This document shows, piece by piece, positions 33,652 through 45,900 of a stretch of DNA of 64,000 bases. This DNA comes from Quillaja saponaria. Taxonomy: Eukaryota; Streptophyta; Magnoliopsida; Fabales; Quillajaceae. How positions within the stretch are numbered: position 1 is the first letter of the stretch; the number at the start of each line of letters is the position of its first letter. The position numbers and the translations under genes are program-made. The stretch lies in NCBI GenBank assembly GCA_029379385.1, contig CM055605.1:5615001-5679000 (forward strand). The letters are read 5' to 3'. The notes beneath the pieces were generated by a model. That model saw only the letters and a list, made by a program, of their open reading frames with translations. It had not been told where the DNA came from and did no database searches.

Positions 33652-35905
33652 ATGTTGCACACCCATTACCACCATCACCACCACCTCTTCCCAAACCTCC
33701 ATGTTCCTTTTTCTCATGCCCACAAATCCTCTCTGTCTCTTCCTTTGTCATCTCCTCTTCTCGATTTTCTCCATAGGCCCAGTATTCTACCATCAGTTTC
33801 AGCTATCCCTCGAGCCATACCAGAACCATGGGTTGCCCAAATCTCAGAAGCTACCACCACTTCAATAGAGGAGGGTCCCATCGAGCTCCCATTCTCTTCT
33901 CCTTCCATTTTCGACACCACAGACGACCCTTCTGCTATACAAGTTGCTACCAGCGTTCTGCTCACCGGAGCCATCACTATCTTCCTTTTTCGCTCTCTCC
34001 GGCGCCGGGCTAAACGTTCCAAAGAACTAGTACGGACTCAAATTCTTTCCTTTTTTTGTGTTTACTCATGATTCTTCTTCATTCTTTATTTCAATCTATG
34101 TGGACTATTAGGACCTGGGTTTTGGCGGAATTCTATGCACTTCTTCTCTGGTTCTAATAATTTTATGTTAGCAGAGTTTGTTATTCATTTTTTTGGGAAT
34201 TGTCTGTTCAACATTCCTATTCCTTGGATTTTGTTACTGGGTTTTACTATGGGAATTTGAGAAGTGGTTGCTTTGCTTCCATTCATTTCAAAATTCTACA
34301 TTTTTAATTGTATTATTAGTCATTCCAGATTTTGATGAAGTGGGTTTTGGTTGTTTATAGAAATTCAGATCTTCAGGAGTTAAGAAGTCAATGAAGGAAG
34401 AGGCCTTGGATAGCTTGAAAGCTTTGAGTTCAGCTTCGGTTGAAGCTAATGGTCCACCTTCACCTGTTCAGGCATTGTTGGGTGGAATCTCTGCAGGTGT
34501 TATTGCTCTCTTTCTGTATAAATTCACTACTACCATAGAGGCCAGCCTCAATCGCCAAACAATTTCAGATAATTTCTCGGTTTGTTTCATGCCAATTTTC
34601 TGCATTTTTTACAATACTTTTTTGGTGCATAATGCAAGTAGCAATCTTAATAATTTTACTTTATCTATAGTAGTTAGGCTTGTAGATTCTAATATTATCT
34701 GAACTATAACTACAATGCGGCTGCTTGCTCTTTGATTGTCGTGACAGTAAATTTATATTATCAGAATGTTCTATCTCTCTGATATTCTTTTGGCTTTAAG
34801 TTCAGTTAACTCTCCTGAATTCCTGATTGCTACACTACTAATATGAACTGGTTGGGGTAATATCTATACATTCCAAGAACGAGAGATGTGAAAAAAGGGA
34901 ATGGGGAATTAACTTTACAATATTTAAACAGATAAACTGTTAGGTCTATGCCAGGACTGTGGGTGTTGCATTTTGCACTTCAACCTTTATCTTGAATTTG
35001 AATTGTTTTTCTAAATGAAGAACATTGCTAGGGTGTATCTCTTGGTGCTTCATGTTATAGCTGCCCAAGTTGTACTCGTGCACTATGTTTGTTGTAACCA
35101 TGTATGATTTTTTTATTCTTCATGAAAAATATTGGATCATTTGAGGACTAAACACTATCGGTACTTAGTTGCCAATTATCTTTTCTTTTCTTTTTAAAAT
35201 TAACGAGTTAGATTCTTGAATTGCTGTTGTTCACACGAGCTGCTATTCATTTCATATGATCTAGCTATGCTGTGGTTGATTTTCATCCGAGTGTGTATGT
35301 TGTGTCTAATTACATCATGTTGCTATATCTCTGTTTTTTTTCTTTTCTTTTCTTTTTGTATACTTTCTTGGTGTTACTTGGATGGTACTAAATCTATAAG
35401 CAAAATCTGAATGTGATTGTTTTTGAGAAATGTCACTTGAAATACCAAATAGTTCTTGAAGTTTCTAATGCATTATATACTGATTTAATCTGCCTTGTCC
35501 TCCTCAAGAAATTCTAACAGTGAATAATATGCCTTTCAGGTCCGCCAAATAACAGTGACCATAAGGTAGCCCTCATTACTACTCAAGTACTCAATCTAAT
35601 ATCATGATGGTAATATATTTGGAGTTTAAACATCTTGCAATTATCTGACATTTGCTTTTGTCAGGACAATAATAAATGGCTTGTGCTACCTTGCAACATT
35701 TGTTTTTGGCTTCAACTCTCTCGGTTTATTCCTTTATTCTGGCCAACTTGCCATAAACTCCTTCATGGAAGATGCCACAAATGAAAAAACTGAAAGCAAA
35801 GCCACTGAGCAGTCAGGCTTATCAAATTCAGCTGTTGAGAGTCCCACAGATGCCGCTGGATTGAGCAGCAGCAAGGAAGAGCAAAGTCCAAATGATACAC
35901 AATAA
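33652..35905 (+). CDS. DUF3082-like membrane protein, probably chloroplast-targeted
   Basis: Four exons with GT-AG introns: 33,652-34,029; 34,361-34,579; 35,540-35,565; 35,665-35,905, giving 287 residues. The N-terminus is His-rich (HYHHHHH) then Ser/Leu/Pro-rich without early acids, like a plastid transit peptide. Three hydrophobic segments follow: IQVATSVLLTGAITIFLF in exon 1, ALLGGISAGVIALFLYKF in exon 2, and IINGLCYLATFVFGFNSLGL spanning the start of exon 4. The last two, joined by SLNRQTISDN and VRQITVTIRT, resemble the DUF3082 family (PF11282) of cyanobacteria and plants as I remember it; its function is unknown. The C-terminal 60 residues are Ser/Glu/Lys-rich. It is the intact parent-type copy of the fragments at 9,771, 15,975 and 24,768. 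Exon joints keep frame throughout. Confidence 0.85.
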
Positions 35906-37681
35906 TAGAACCAAAGTGGAGGAATAGATGCAGCTCCTCTATCTCGCTTATAGAAGTGATCTTATAGATAGTAGTCTTCCCTTTCACAAGTAAATTCTTC
36001 ATAGAAGCTTAATCTATACTTCGTGCAATAATTATTGTAGAAGATGAAATGTTAGAAGCCTGTAAGTTTGTAATGACAAAATTATGTTTAGTTTTGTTCA
36101 TGAAATCAAAGGAGCAGGATGTAAAGAAACTGAGGCTGCTATAATTTACTGATTTATATTCGAAAGCATTATCTTGGGTCTGTAACACTGCTTTTGCCAT
36201 AATTCATGTATTATATTGCTTACTCGTGCAGGGCAAGGTTCTTATTCATATTATGTTTTCACCAATAATCCCTTTTATAGTTTTGCATTTCTCTTGAAGA
36301 TGTACTGTTGGGAAGATATTGTTAGGAGTCACCTATATATTGCTTATTTTCATAATGGTCAAAACTCCTTATAAAACATGCAGTATAAATAATTCAGTGA
36401 TTGTTCACCTATCATTTTCCATTTTCAGGACAAGTTTCGTTTTCAACATGTCTGTGTGACTGTGTCAGTCTAAGTGGATAAGGTCAGTCTAGGTTCCCCT
36501 CTATCTAAGCTCCAAAATTCTTGACATTTGATGTTTATGTTGTTGAAGAAATTGACAATAGTACATGAAGGGTTCAGTTTCTGCAGTTTTGCTGTTTTAA
36601 CATAATCAGATATCCCATAGAGGGGTAGGGGTTGATGATTCTTGCTAAGAGGATGCTCTAAAACTAAACAATAAACTTTTAAAGTAAGCCATTAGGCTTA
36701 GCTGTCTTCAAATTTCTGGTTACATTCCTGCTTGAGGGAAGTAGTTAAAAAGGTTTGAGCACCATCTTTTTTATTTCAGCCCCCTCCCCTAAAGAAAGCA
36801 GTGTCACATCTTGCATTAACACTTTTTAGCCTTGTCCATACCTCAAAACTAAAAAATTAAATAAAATGAGCAATAGTTAAAGAAAATTAACACATAAAAG
36901 GCTGGAATCTTAAAGCAAGATAGTAATTTCATTTGATTTATGGAGAAAGGAAATGGACGACTCTATTTTGATTGCATTGGTAATTTGATTAGTTCAGTGA
37001 CTTAAATCCATTATTGAGATAAGAGGATACCATTGCTTTGAAACTCAGCCAGTCACCCAGACAGTACTAGTTCTTTGTTTGCAGCTGTTAGGCTCAACCC
37101 TGATCAGTTTACTTGCATTCTCCTCTAAAGAGAAACCTTATTTTCATACAAAATTCATACATTTTTATATAGATCTTACACAATTTAAACAAGACATGTA
37201 CATACAACCAAACCAAACATTCAATCATACACATGCACGTATACATCTTATCCACTCACTACTCAATACTCATTTGACTCCTTGCAGATCAAACTGTCCC
37301 ACCAGTCAAACATTTTCCTTCTAATTGGGCCTTCTCTTTGGAGACCTGCTCACATGCACCCTACCCCATTTGTTAATGCTTCACCACTCTCAACAAAACA
37401 CAAATACAAGTCTACAATAAAATTGGACCACTTTTTCTTGCACTAGTTTTCTCTTTTTTTTTTTTTTTAATTTTCTGCCAATATAGGAAAAGTAGAATCA
37501 AGTAGGATGGGGTGAAATGGGCGAAAGAAAAGAAAAAGAATTGCCTTAAATCATTAAAAATTTACATAAGATGCTAAAATTGTAAAATCAATATGCAATT
37601 GCATACCCCTTACTTTAAAGTTACCAAAACCTTAATCCAAAACAAAGCACATACCACCAACCTAGAAAAGAAAAAAAAAAA
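35906..37681. other. Intergenic region between convergent genes
   Basis: 3' ends of the DUF3082-like gene (plus) and the glutamate-rich gene (minus) face each other here. The first about 300 bases are probably 3' UTR. ORFs at 35,763-36,200 (minus) and 37,079-37,324 (plus) have no family features. Confidence 0.5.
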
Positions 37682-39790
37682 TTAAAAACCAATCCCAGCC
37701 GCGCCGACCCCAAGCGTAGTAGGACGATGCGGCTCCAACTTACTATTCTTCCAGAAACAAGCTTCTGTCGCCAACTTAGCCGGCGACGTCCTCGGCTCTG
37801 ACTTGCACCGCGTAAGAAGAAACGGCAAGTTAGCATGGAGACCCACAGGTTTTTGCTCTATCATGGTAGCCATGGAGATCCCAGATAAAGAAGCTGCCGG
37901 CGCCGGAAATGAACAAGAAGATCTCGGCGGCTGTAGTAACTGCGGAGGAGGATTGGAGGCAATGCTGATCCCCTTCTTGGGTTCATCTCTACCGTCCTTC
38001 TTTATGGGTCTCTCCGGTAACCATCGGATGAAGTCAGTACTGCAGACCCAAGTCTCCTTGGATACCTCCATGGATAGCTTAGGCTCACACATCATCAATA
38101 GCAAGCAGTCTGGTAAGGCTGAGCTTCCCCTCTCTACTTTTAGTTGACTAACTTTCAGCTCCTTTGAATTCTCCGGACCCACCTTGTTTTCATGGAGTTT
38201 CGGGTTATTGGGTTCGGATCTAACTTGGGTCGCTGTCTCTTTCTCTCCCTCCTCAATCGACTCCTCTGTTCCTTCTGCTAAAGCTTCAACCTCTGATGTT
38301 TCTTCGTCTTCTAATTCTGACCCTTCTGACACCACATTAGAATATGAAACATCACCGTTTCTCTGTTCACTGTAATCATCTTCCTCGTCTTCTATTACCT
38401 TTTGTTCATCTTCTAAATCTTGAAGCATCTTGAGCTGAACCTCTTCAATTTCTAGCTTCTCCGGATCTACAGGAACTTCAAATGAAGGAACATCCTCCCT
38501 GGTTTCTTCTTGCTGATTAGCATTCACTTCTTCTAATTGCGCTTCTTCCTTTTCCTTTACATCCTCCACTTCTTGTACTTCTTCTGCTTGCTTCTCTGGA
38601 TTTGCTTCAGGCATGTGATTGAATTCTGGGTTTCCTTTAATATCATTTTCATGAACCTCTGCCACTAATGTTGCTCCTGTTTTTGGGATTTGATGCTGTT
38701 CACTAGCTTCAAAAGTTAACTCCTTTTCAGATACACCTTTCTCTTTTACATCTATTTGTGGCTCAATTTTGCTTTGCCTTTCTTGCTCTTCCTCCTGCTG
38801 TTCTACAAGTTTATGTTCTTCTTCATCGTTATCTCCATGTTCCTCTTCATCTTTCTGTGGTGACTCCCAAAACCGATTAGCCAGAGCTGCCATTTTCACA
38901 GGATCAGATCTACACCTCATCAACAAAAGAGCATTCTTTGGTGGAATACATATGCTAACCCTTGCCTTCTCTTCCTCCTCTACAAAACCCTCATATCTGT
39001 TCTCCTCCTTAATCTCAATTTCTTCAAAAATATGCGTCCTCTGACTCATCTCTGTTCTCTCTTCCTCTCCCACCACCAACTCTATTTCCCTTCCTTTTCC
39101 ATCCACTTCCTGAACCGATACCAACCACCTTCCACCATTATTAGATCCCTCTGTGAAAACTGCCTTCTCCTCTTTCACTTTCTGCCTTGACATACAAGAA
39201 GATCGACAAGGCAAGAAGCAATTAAACTCAGCTCCAAATGTTCTCAGAGCTTCACAAATTGTCAACGGAATATGAACCCATCTTTGATTTCTATGCGGCA
39301 AGCACTCCTGTTGCAAATTCTGATGATTATGATACTGAAAAAATTGATTTTTTTGTTGATTGAGATCTGGGTTTGTCCCAACCTGAGCATTCTGCTCTGT
39401 TTTCCTAAAGCTTGCTTCACCTATTCTTTTCGATTTTGACCTCATCTTCTTCCCTTGTTTCATGGTTTTCACTCTCACTTGCCCAATACAGGTTACCTTT
39501 GGAGATGAAGGCTCTGGGTTCTCAAAGGCACATCCTTTTTTCTTTCCTCCAGATGGGAACATTGGAGAAGCTTGTTCACCTTTCATGCTACCATTGCTTC
39601 TAATCTTCCTGTTTAAGGAAGTTGACAAAGAGATTTGAGATGGTTCTCTGCTACGGCCTGGGCTACGAATAGACTTTGAGGAGGAGAGCTTCATGGATGA
39701 AGAAGATAGACGGGAAGTGAAGCAAATGAAGAGCTCGCTTGTGCTTCTACTGCTACTGGTAGTGCGTTGAGGTCTACTCTCTGAATCCAT
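37682..39790 (-). CDS. Glutamate-rich plant protein of unknown function
   Basis: An intronless 702-residue frame. Layout: residues 1-130 are basic and Ser-rich (TTSSSRSTSELFICFTSRLS; SPKVTCIGQVRVK); 165-245 hold a folded-looking part (RWVHIPLTICEALRTFGAEF then NCFLPCRSSC, later GGRWLVSVQEVDGKGREIEL); 250-540 are strongly acidic, with long Glu runs and probable coiled coil. Three related Cys motifs occur: LLLMRCRSDPVKMAALANRF (from about 288), LLLMMCEPKLSMEVS (about 570) and FLLTRCKSEPRTSPAKLATE (about 657). I do not recognise a named domain. Proteins with this layout are annotated in many eudicots as uncharacterised or trichohyalin-like. ATG at 39,790 is the first Met of the frame, and a GA-rich leader precedes it. 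The function should be left open. Confidence 0.85.
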   Translation of the reverse strand: MDSESRPQRTTSSSRSTSELFICFTSRLSSSSMKLSSSKSIRSPGRSREPSQISLSTSLNRKIRSNGSMKGEQASPMFPSGGKKKGCAFENPEPSSPKVTCIGQVRVKTMKQGKKMRSKSKRIGEASFRKTEQNAQVGTNPDLNQQKNQFFQYHNHQNLQQECLPHRNQRWVHIPLTICEALRTFGAEFNCFLPCRSSCMSRQKVKEEKAVFTEGSNNGGRWLVSVQEVDGKGREIELVVGEEERTEMSQRTHIFEEIEIKEENRYEGFVEEEEKARVSICIPPKNALLLMRCRSDPVKMAALANRFWESPQKDEEEHGDNDEEEHKLVEQQEEEQERQSKIEPQIDVKEKGVSEKELTFEASEQHQIPKTGATLVAEVHENDIKGNPEFNHMPEANPEKQAEEVQEVEDVKEKEEAQLEEVNANQQEETREDVPSFEVPVDPEKLEIEEVQLKMLQDLEDEQKVIEDEEDDYSEQRNGDVSYSNVVSEGSELEDEETSEVEALAEGTEESIEEGEKETATQVRSEPNNPKLHENKVGPENSKELKVSQLKVERGSSALPDCLLLMMCEPKLSMEVSKETWVCSTDFIRWLPERPIKKDGRDEPKKGISIASNPPPQLLQPPRSSCSFPAPAASLSGISMATMIEQKPVGLHANLPFLLTRCKSEPRTSPAKLATEACFWKNSKLEPHRPTTLGVGAAGIGF

Positions 39791-42700
39791 TTTTCTCTTC
39801 TTCTTTCTAATACTGAGCTATAGCCATTGAAAGAGTATATGACCTGGAGGGGTAGCAAACACAGTCAATGGGGTTGGGTTGAAAGAAACTGATAAATGAA
39901 GATCTTTGTTTGGTTGTATGGTAAATTGGCAAGGACTGAAGGTTGTGAATACAGGTTGTAGAGAGAGAGAGAGGAAATGGGTTTTTTTTTTTTTGGCTAA
40001 TAAGGAAATGGGTTCGTTGGAAACTGACGAAATGCTGCTTGCCTTGAGCAAGCAAAGTGTAACTGAGTGACTATAGGTTCTGTTTGTTGCTGCTAACTCC
40101 ACTGCGATTTACACATCTGGCATGCCCATTAATGTTAATAGTAATTAAATAATAGTAGCTTTGAACATTATGTGCATTTTAACAATTCTGATTCTATGGA
40201 CATTGCATTGTTGTTATTTTTTACATGACAGTATTACCCTTGGTGTTTCTTGGAAATCTTTATTGCACATGAGTAAACTATGAAGTGTGAAGACTTCATT
40301 ATAGAGTTCATGGGTTGGCACTGTAGACTGTGCAGTTATGGGTCTTTTTAGGAGTTCAAGTTCGATATCATTCATAGGTAAAGGGGGAAGCCAAGGAAAA
40401 GAATAGAAAAGAAGAGATGAAAGAGAAAATATATTTATTTTTTTTCAAATTGAGAGGAATATAATTAAGAAAAACATAAGTACAGTCCTTTCTTAGTTTC
40501 TTGTTGGATTGCTATTTTCATTAGAATAATTGTTTTTACATAACTCTATAACTTTTTTTATTAGATATAGATATATTATATACAATATCTTAAAACTTAC
40601 TTATAAATAAATGTTTTCAAATTATATAGCTCGTGAGTTTAATTAATCCTCATATGCATCAATATTCAATCACCCATTCTTACATGGTCATTGTAATGTT
40701 GAAAAAAAAAAAAAAAACACAATTTTCAGGTACATAAATATAAAATCTCTTTTCTTAGAGGGTGAAATTAGCAAAGCCATCATTCATTTATAAATTATAA
40801 GGGGCTTCAGCTTCATGACATGTGTTATGGATGGAATCAAGGGAACCAGCTCATGTTAAACAGAAGAATGAAGATATTACAGAAGCAAAACTTTAATGAT
40901 CATTTAAGACTAATCTTTTTATAATTAATCTTTGTCTGTTTCTCTTTTATTTTTGAGATAAATAATATAATAAATATTAACATGGGGACATTTTTTTTTC
41001 TTTTTTATTTTAATAACATATCCACGAACATGGCCAGATCATAAGCAAGATGCAGAAGAAGACAAATGAGAAATATGTCTTGGAAATATCATTCACCAAT
41101 ACTTCTAGTTTTACTTTTACCATTCGTGTGGGCTGTGTTTGGCACACACTACCATACTAGCCGTTAATTTCTTTTTTCTATTTTTGGTCAATAAATAAAT
41201 ATCCAAGGGAAATGAGAGACTGCCAGTTTGGAAAAGAGAAAACGACAATCGTTTGGAAAGCGGTGTCACATGGGAGGAATCCAAAGCTGCACGTGACCGC
41301 AGTCTATTAAATACAGAGAGAGAATATAACTATTGCTAATTATGGATAACGCATTATTTACTCCACGCGCCTTCTGATGGAGTGACAGACAATCATCTTC
41401 AATTAATATCTTTCTCTTTTTTTAATAAAAAAAGATCTAAATTGTGTAAAGCTTTTTAAGGTTTATGTTGTTTTTGGCTGCTGCTTCTTAAAGAGAGAAA
41501 ATATTGGTTTGGAAAAAAAAAAAAAAAAAAAGGAAAAACAGAAAATGTCAAGCAAAGTTGTGTCAATATGACCATGTATGAAGACTATATACAATAATTC
41601 ACATGGACATAATTTTCTTAAACATTGTATATATAACAAATATATAAAATTTAGTGATAATTTTTTAAGTAATTAATAAATTGATCACTAACTTTTTATG
41701 TATCTATTATTGTGTATGAAAAATGAGAATATAGCATCACTCTTAATTATAATATAAGATATCATAAACAATATTCACATTAATTATAAATTATAGCACA
41801 AGTTTTAAAAAATTCTAAACGTGATGGTCACAAAATTATGACTTTTCTATTGATTTTTTTGAATCAGAATATTTTTTAAGAGAGACCTCATCAATTTTAT
41901 AGTTTTAGAGAATAACTTATCTTTGACTAGAAAAAAATTATTTGTTAAATTTCGTATAAGCTGATCAATAAATAAATAAAAACTATTAAGGAAACCACTA
42001 ACAAAAGTTGGATATGAGAACTCAAAAGGAAAAGAAGTGGACGTTGTACTCAGGTGCAAAAAGAGGATCATATCCTTGAATCTTTGATTGGCTTCTATAA
42101 CTACGTTTTGTTGCCACCTCAGCTTATGCCTACGTTAAAACCAGATGAAATTACAATCAAGCCCTACTAAATCACAAAATTAGTAATACTGAAAGAAACT
42201 AAGAAAGAAGCAACCTTCCTTGAAGAAGGTTTGACCAAACATTTACACCAGAAGCAGACAAAACAGGTATTAAAAGCAAACTGAGTATAATTAAAGTTAT
42301 TTAGTTACTACTATTTAATGAAGAAACTGAGTTGTGTGCCACAACTTGTGGGCTTACCAAATGAGGCGTAAAGCTACCATCTATTAGATTTGACAATTTG
42401 GTAGGGCGTGTATTTTGAAAAGAAAGAAAAAAATTCACCAAAAACAAAAAGAAAGAAAGAAAGAAAATCCACAAATAACATGCTAGCTTTGGAGATTAAT
42501 TTGAAAAAAAAGTGATTTCACAACATTTCACATATGAATATGTTTGTCTTGTAAACCGCATCATATATAAGAATGTTCATGCATGAACTAAGTATAATCT
42601 AGATGATCATTTGTGACAAATGAATTTCCTGCAAATATTGGAAACTATTCTGAGTTATAGATACCTCAACTGAATACAAGCAAATTTTTTTTAATTTTTT

Positions 42701-42934
42701 TTTCTGATTAAATATGAATTTGAATGCTCAAAAACAGGACAACTACAAAAAATGTACTTTCACAGAAAGTTCTCAATGAATTTACAGATTGCCAACCGCA
42801 TATTGAGAACTACAATCCACAAAATTCCTCATCCTATACAATATGCCAGTATTCGTGATACGGAGATATCCATTATCAGTTTACGAAGATTTATAAGGGA
42901 TTCCAGTCTAGACAACTGCAATACTGTGGACATT
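39791..42934. other. Intergenic region upstream of the glutamate-rich gene
   Basis: Positions 39,791-40,110 are the probable leader and promoter of the minus-strand gene, with a GAGAGAGA run at 39,961. Near 41,280-41,400 lies a less AT-rich patch with a CACGTG-type G-box (GCACGTGACC) and a TATTAAATA-like motif, but no gene follows that I can support. A 20-A run is at about 41,513. Positions 42,500-42,934 are probably 3' UTR of the next gene. Confidence 0.5.
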
Positions 42935-45900
42935 TCAATCAAGTTCCAGTACTACTTTACCAGGAAGGAGCTTCTTTTCTTTTGCCTTATGAGCTTCTAC
43001 CACTTGTGTAATGGGAAATGTTTTCTCCACAGGTATCTTCAGCTTCCCAGCTTCACATAGCTTTTGTATCTCAATTAAACCTTCTACGTCTGCCCTCATG
43101 TACGTCCACCAATATTCTGTACCATCAATGGTAAAAAGGGGAACTGAAATTAGCTTAAATGAAAAGTGATAGATATCAAGGCATCTATACATAACACAAC
43201 AAGCTCTAATCCCAAATACTTGGGATCAACTACATGAATTCACTTTCAAAGTTCAATTCTATCAATGGCTACTCACACAATAATAAATGCATATACATAG
43301 ACATGAAGAACACTGCATTACTGATGTTGAACATATGCTCACAAGCTAACCTGGGGAATATAAGGATGCCCCTGCCAAACTACAATTAAGACATGTCATT
43401 GAGCTAGCACAAAACGATTTTTTTTGTTTTCCCTAGAAGGAAGTGAGCCAAGAAGGTTTCTCACAGGATTCAACAAGTTTTCCAAGATAACGAGGACTTA
43501 GAGCCAAAATACAAGTAACTTTTTACTGTGATACCATTTTTGAAGCTTGGTCTAGAATAGTGACTAACATATATGGACACCTTTACAGAAAAGGCTTATT
43601 AGTGAAGGTTTTAATTAGTTAAGTATAAGTTGGATCACTGCAGACAAGTCGATGGAACTTCTCTTGTTGGTTCATAGTGAAGTTGCCATTAAGCTCTTTG
43701 AGCAGGTTTTCCAATTGTTGATTGTTTGCTGGATTATGCCTACATTGATTACAGATCATCTTGCTCGCTTGGTTAGAAAAATGGTTCTAGAAGTACTGTA
43801 CTGCTTGACATGCAATTTCAGCTTGTCTATTTGGATTCTTTGTCTTAAAAGGAGCAATAGGTGTGTTTGAATAAAGGATATTGTAGCATAATCTGCTTAC
43901 ATGGGTTTCTATTTTTCCTTCTTGATCCAAAATCTTTGCGTAGATCCCTGTATCAATAGATTCAAGACTGGCATGCATATTACACCAGATAATCTCAATA
44001 AACAAAAATTGTTACCACATCATTTCCTGCTCCTACTGCCTCAATGGAGGGAAAGAAGACAGGGAAAAAAGAAGATAAACTAGTGTTTTGTTCAAATAAA
44101 AACTACACACCACTATTTCCAAATAAAGAACTTTCACATGTAAAGAGTGATATATGTTTTTAAGTTTACCTATTCCATGAGAGTATCTGTACTGCAGCTG
44201 TTTTTTCAATAATATAGCAGTAGCTGCAGGAAGCCCAATAGTTAGTCCATACCTATCAGTTAATGATGCTGCCTCACCCTACCATAAAAGATTAAAGAAA
44301 AATTAGAATGCAACTGGGGCATCCAAGGGTAATCATACAAAAGTCCATTTTTAGATGTCAATTAATGACAAGTACAAAGATAAACGGTGATGATAAACTT
44401 ATATCTCCTACCTGAAGTGTCATGTAGTGCCCCCCTCGCTTCAGAAAATTGATGCTAATTCGTTCTGTCTCTGGTACCCCAATAGTGTCCAGAACAGCAT
44501 CAAATTTCCCTTTTATTGCCAGTTCAACATCCTGTAAATAAGACACGTGCAGCCACAGTATAGAGAACCATTCTGGATTCCACTCAAATTTCATAATAAA
44601 ATAAATAACTACTGCTTATATGAACTGGTAATTTGAGATGCAGACTCAAAATAGTTTATATCACCTCGGCAACGTAGTCAACAGCCTGCTCAGCACCAGC
44701 TGCCAATAATCGATCAATGCTTTGGCTTCCACAAGTAGTTGTGACATGGCAACCAGCGGCTACAGCAAGCTGAATAGCAGCAAACCCTACTGCTCCTCCA
44801 CCTCCCACCACTAATACCCTTTGTCTGAGATAAAATTGAGGATACATGAGTGAGAAAATTCAGGGAAATATCCACACGTTTTGTGAAGTTAGGGTATTAT
44901 TTTCATCCTTTGATATTTTGGCCAAAAATAGAGTCTTCAGAACACATGATGCAGAGTTGATTAAAAAGAGAATGGAAAGATGAAATAAACAGTGGAGCAT
45001 CATAAATTCAAATAAAAAATGGCCGGATATATTTTTTGAAGTTTTTGGAATATTAATGATGACCTTAGCCCTGGACATTCCTGAAGACATCATCATTAAG
45101 CCTTTCGAAAAGTGATAAATAAGAAAGAAGGGATGCAACAGGAATCAGGAGAAAAGGAGCCAACTAAAACAAATTAGAAAAACAACGGGGTTTGCTGAGT
45201 CATCAGAAAAGCACCCCACATCAAAGGAATCCACTCAACAAAATCATACTGTAATTAAAGCCACTTAATGCTACAACAGCAACAGCAACAACAAAAACAA
45301 AAACAAACTCTACTTCAAATATTTTCTGTCAGCTGTATTTATCCAAAATCCTCATGGAATAGGAGAATTCACTAAGTAACGAAGCATTCTATACAAAACA
45401 CTCTATTCTTGATAAGTATAAAGTATTCACTACATGCCTAACCCTAAATTCCTAACATCATCATAAGTCTTATCTTTGTTTACATAGGGCACAACAGCAG
45501 CCCAATCCCATAAAATATAACAATATGTGGTGGTAACTTTTGCTATTTAAATAGTTCAAAACAAACATAATTGGAAACCTAAACACACAAAAATCTGCAA
45601 AGGAATCATAGTATCAGCAAGAAAACATACCCCTCACTTATCCTGGCAGTACTTTTTAGAGCACGCCATGCAGTCAGTGCAGCAAAAGGAACAGCACTTG
45701 CTTCCTGCAAGAGGAAACAAAGTTTTAGGCATGCTTCATGCTCCAAATTCCAATGGTCTAAACGAATAGAACAACAAAAAAAATTCTTAACCATTGAGGT
45801 TTAAATTCATAAATGAGGTAGATGAAATAGTGGAGTTGATGGTAAGGTCACATGTACAAGGTCTACATCATCAAATAATTTTAAGATTTCACAGCATGAG

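Noticed and set aside
37803..39603. Plus-strand Ser/Cys-rich frames opposite the glutamate-rich gene
   Set aside because: Ser/Cys runs are the complement of Glu/Lys-rich codons. They are mirror-image frames.
43652..43870. 72-codon plus-strand frame inside intron 6 of the RTN4IP1-like gene
   Set aside because: No family resemblance and no splice or start context. Likely chance in a long intron.
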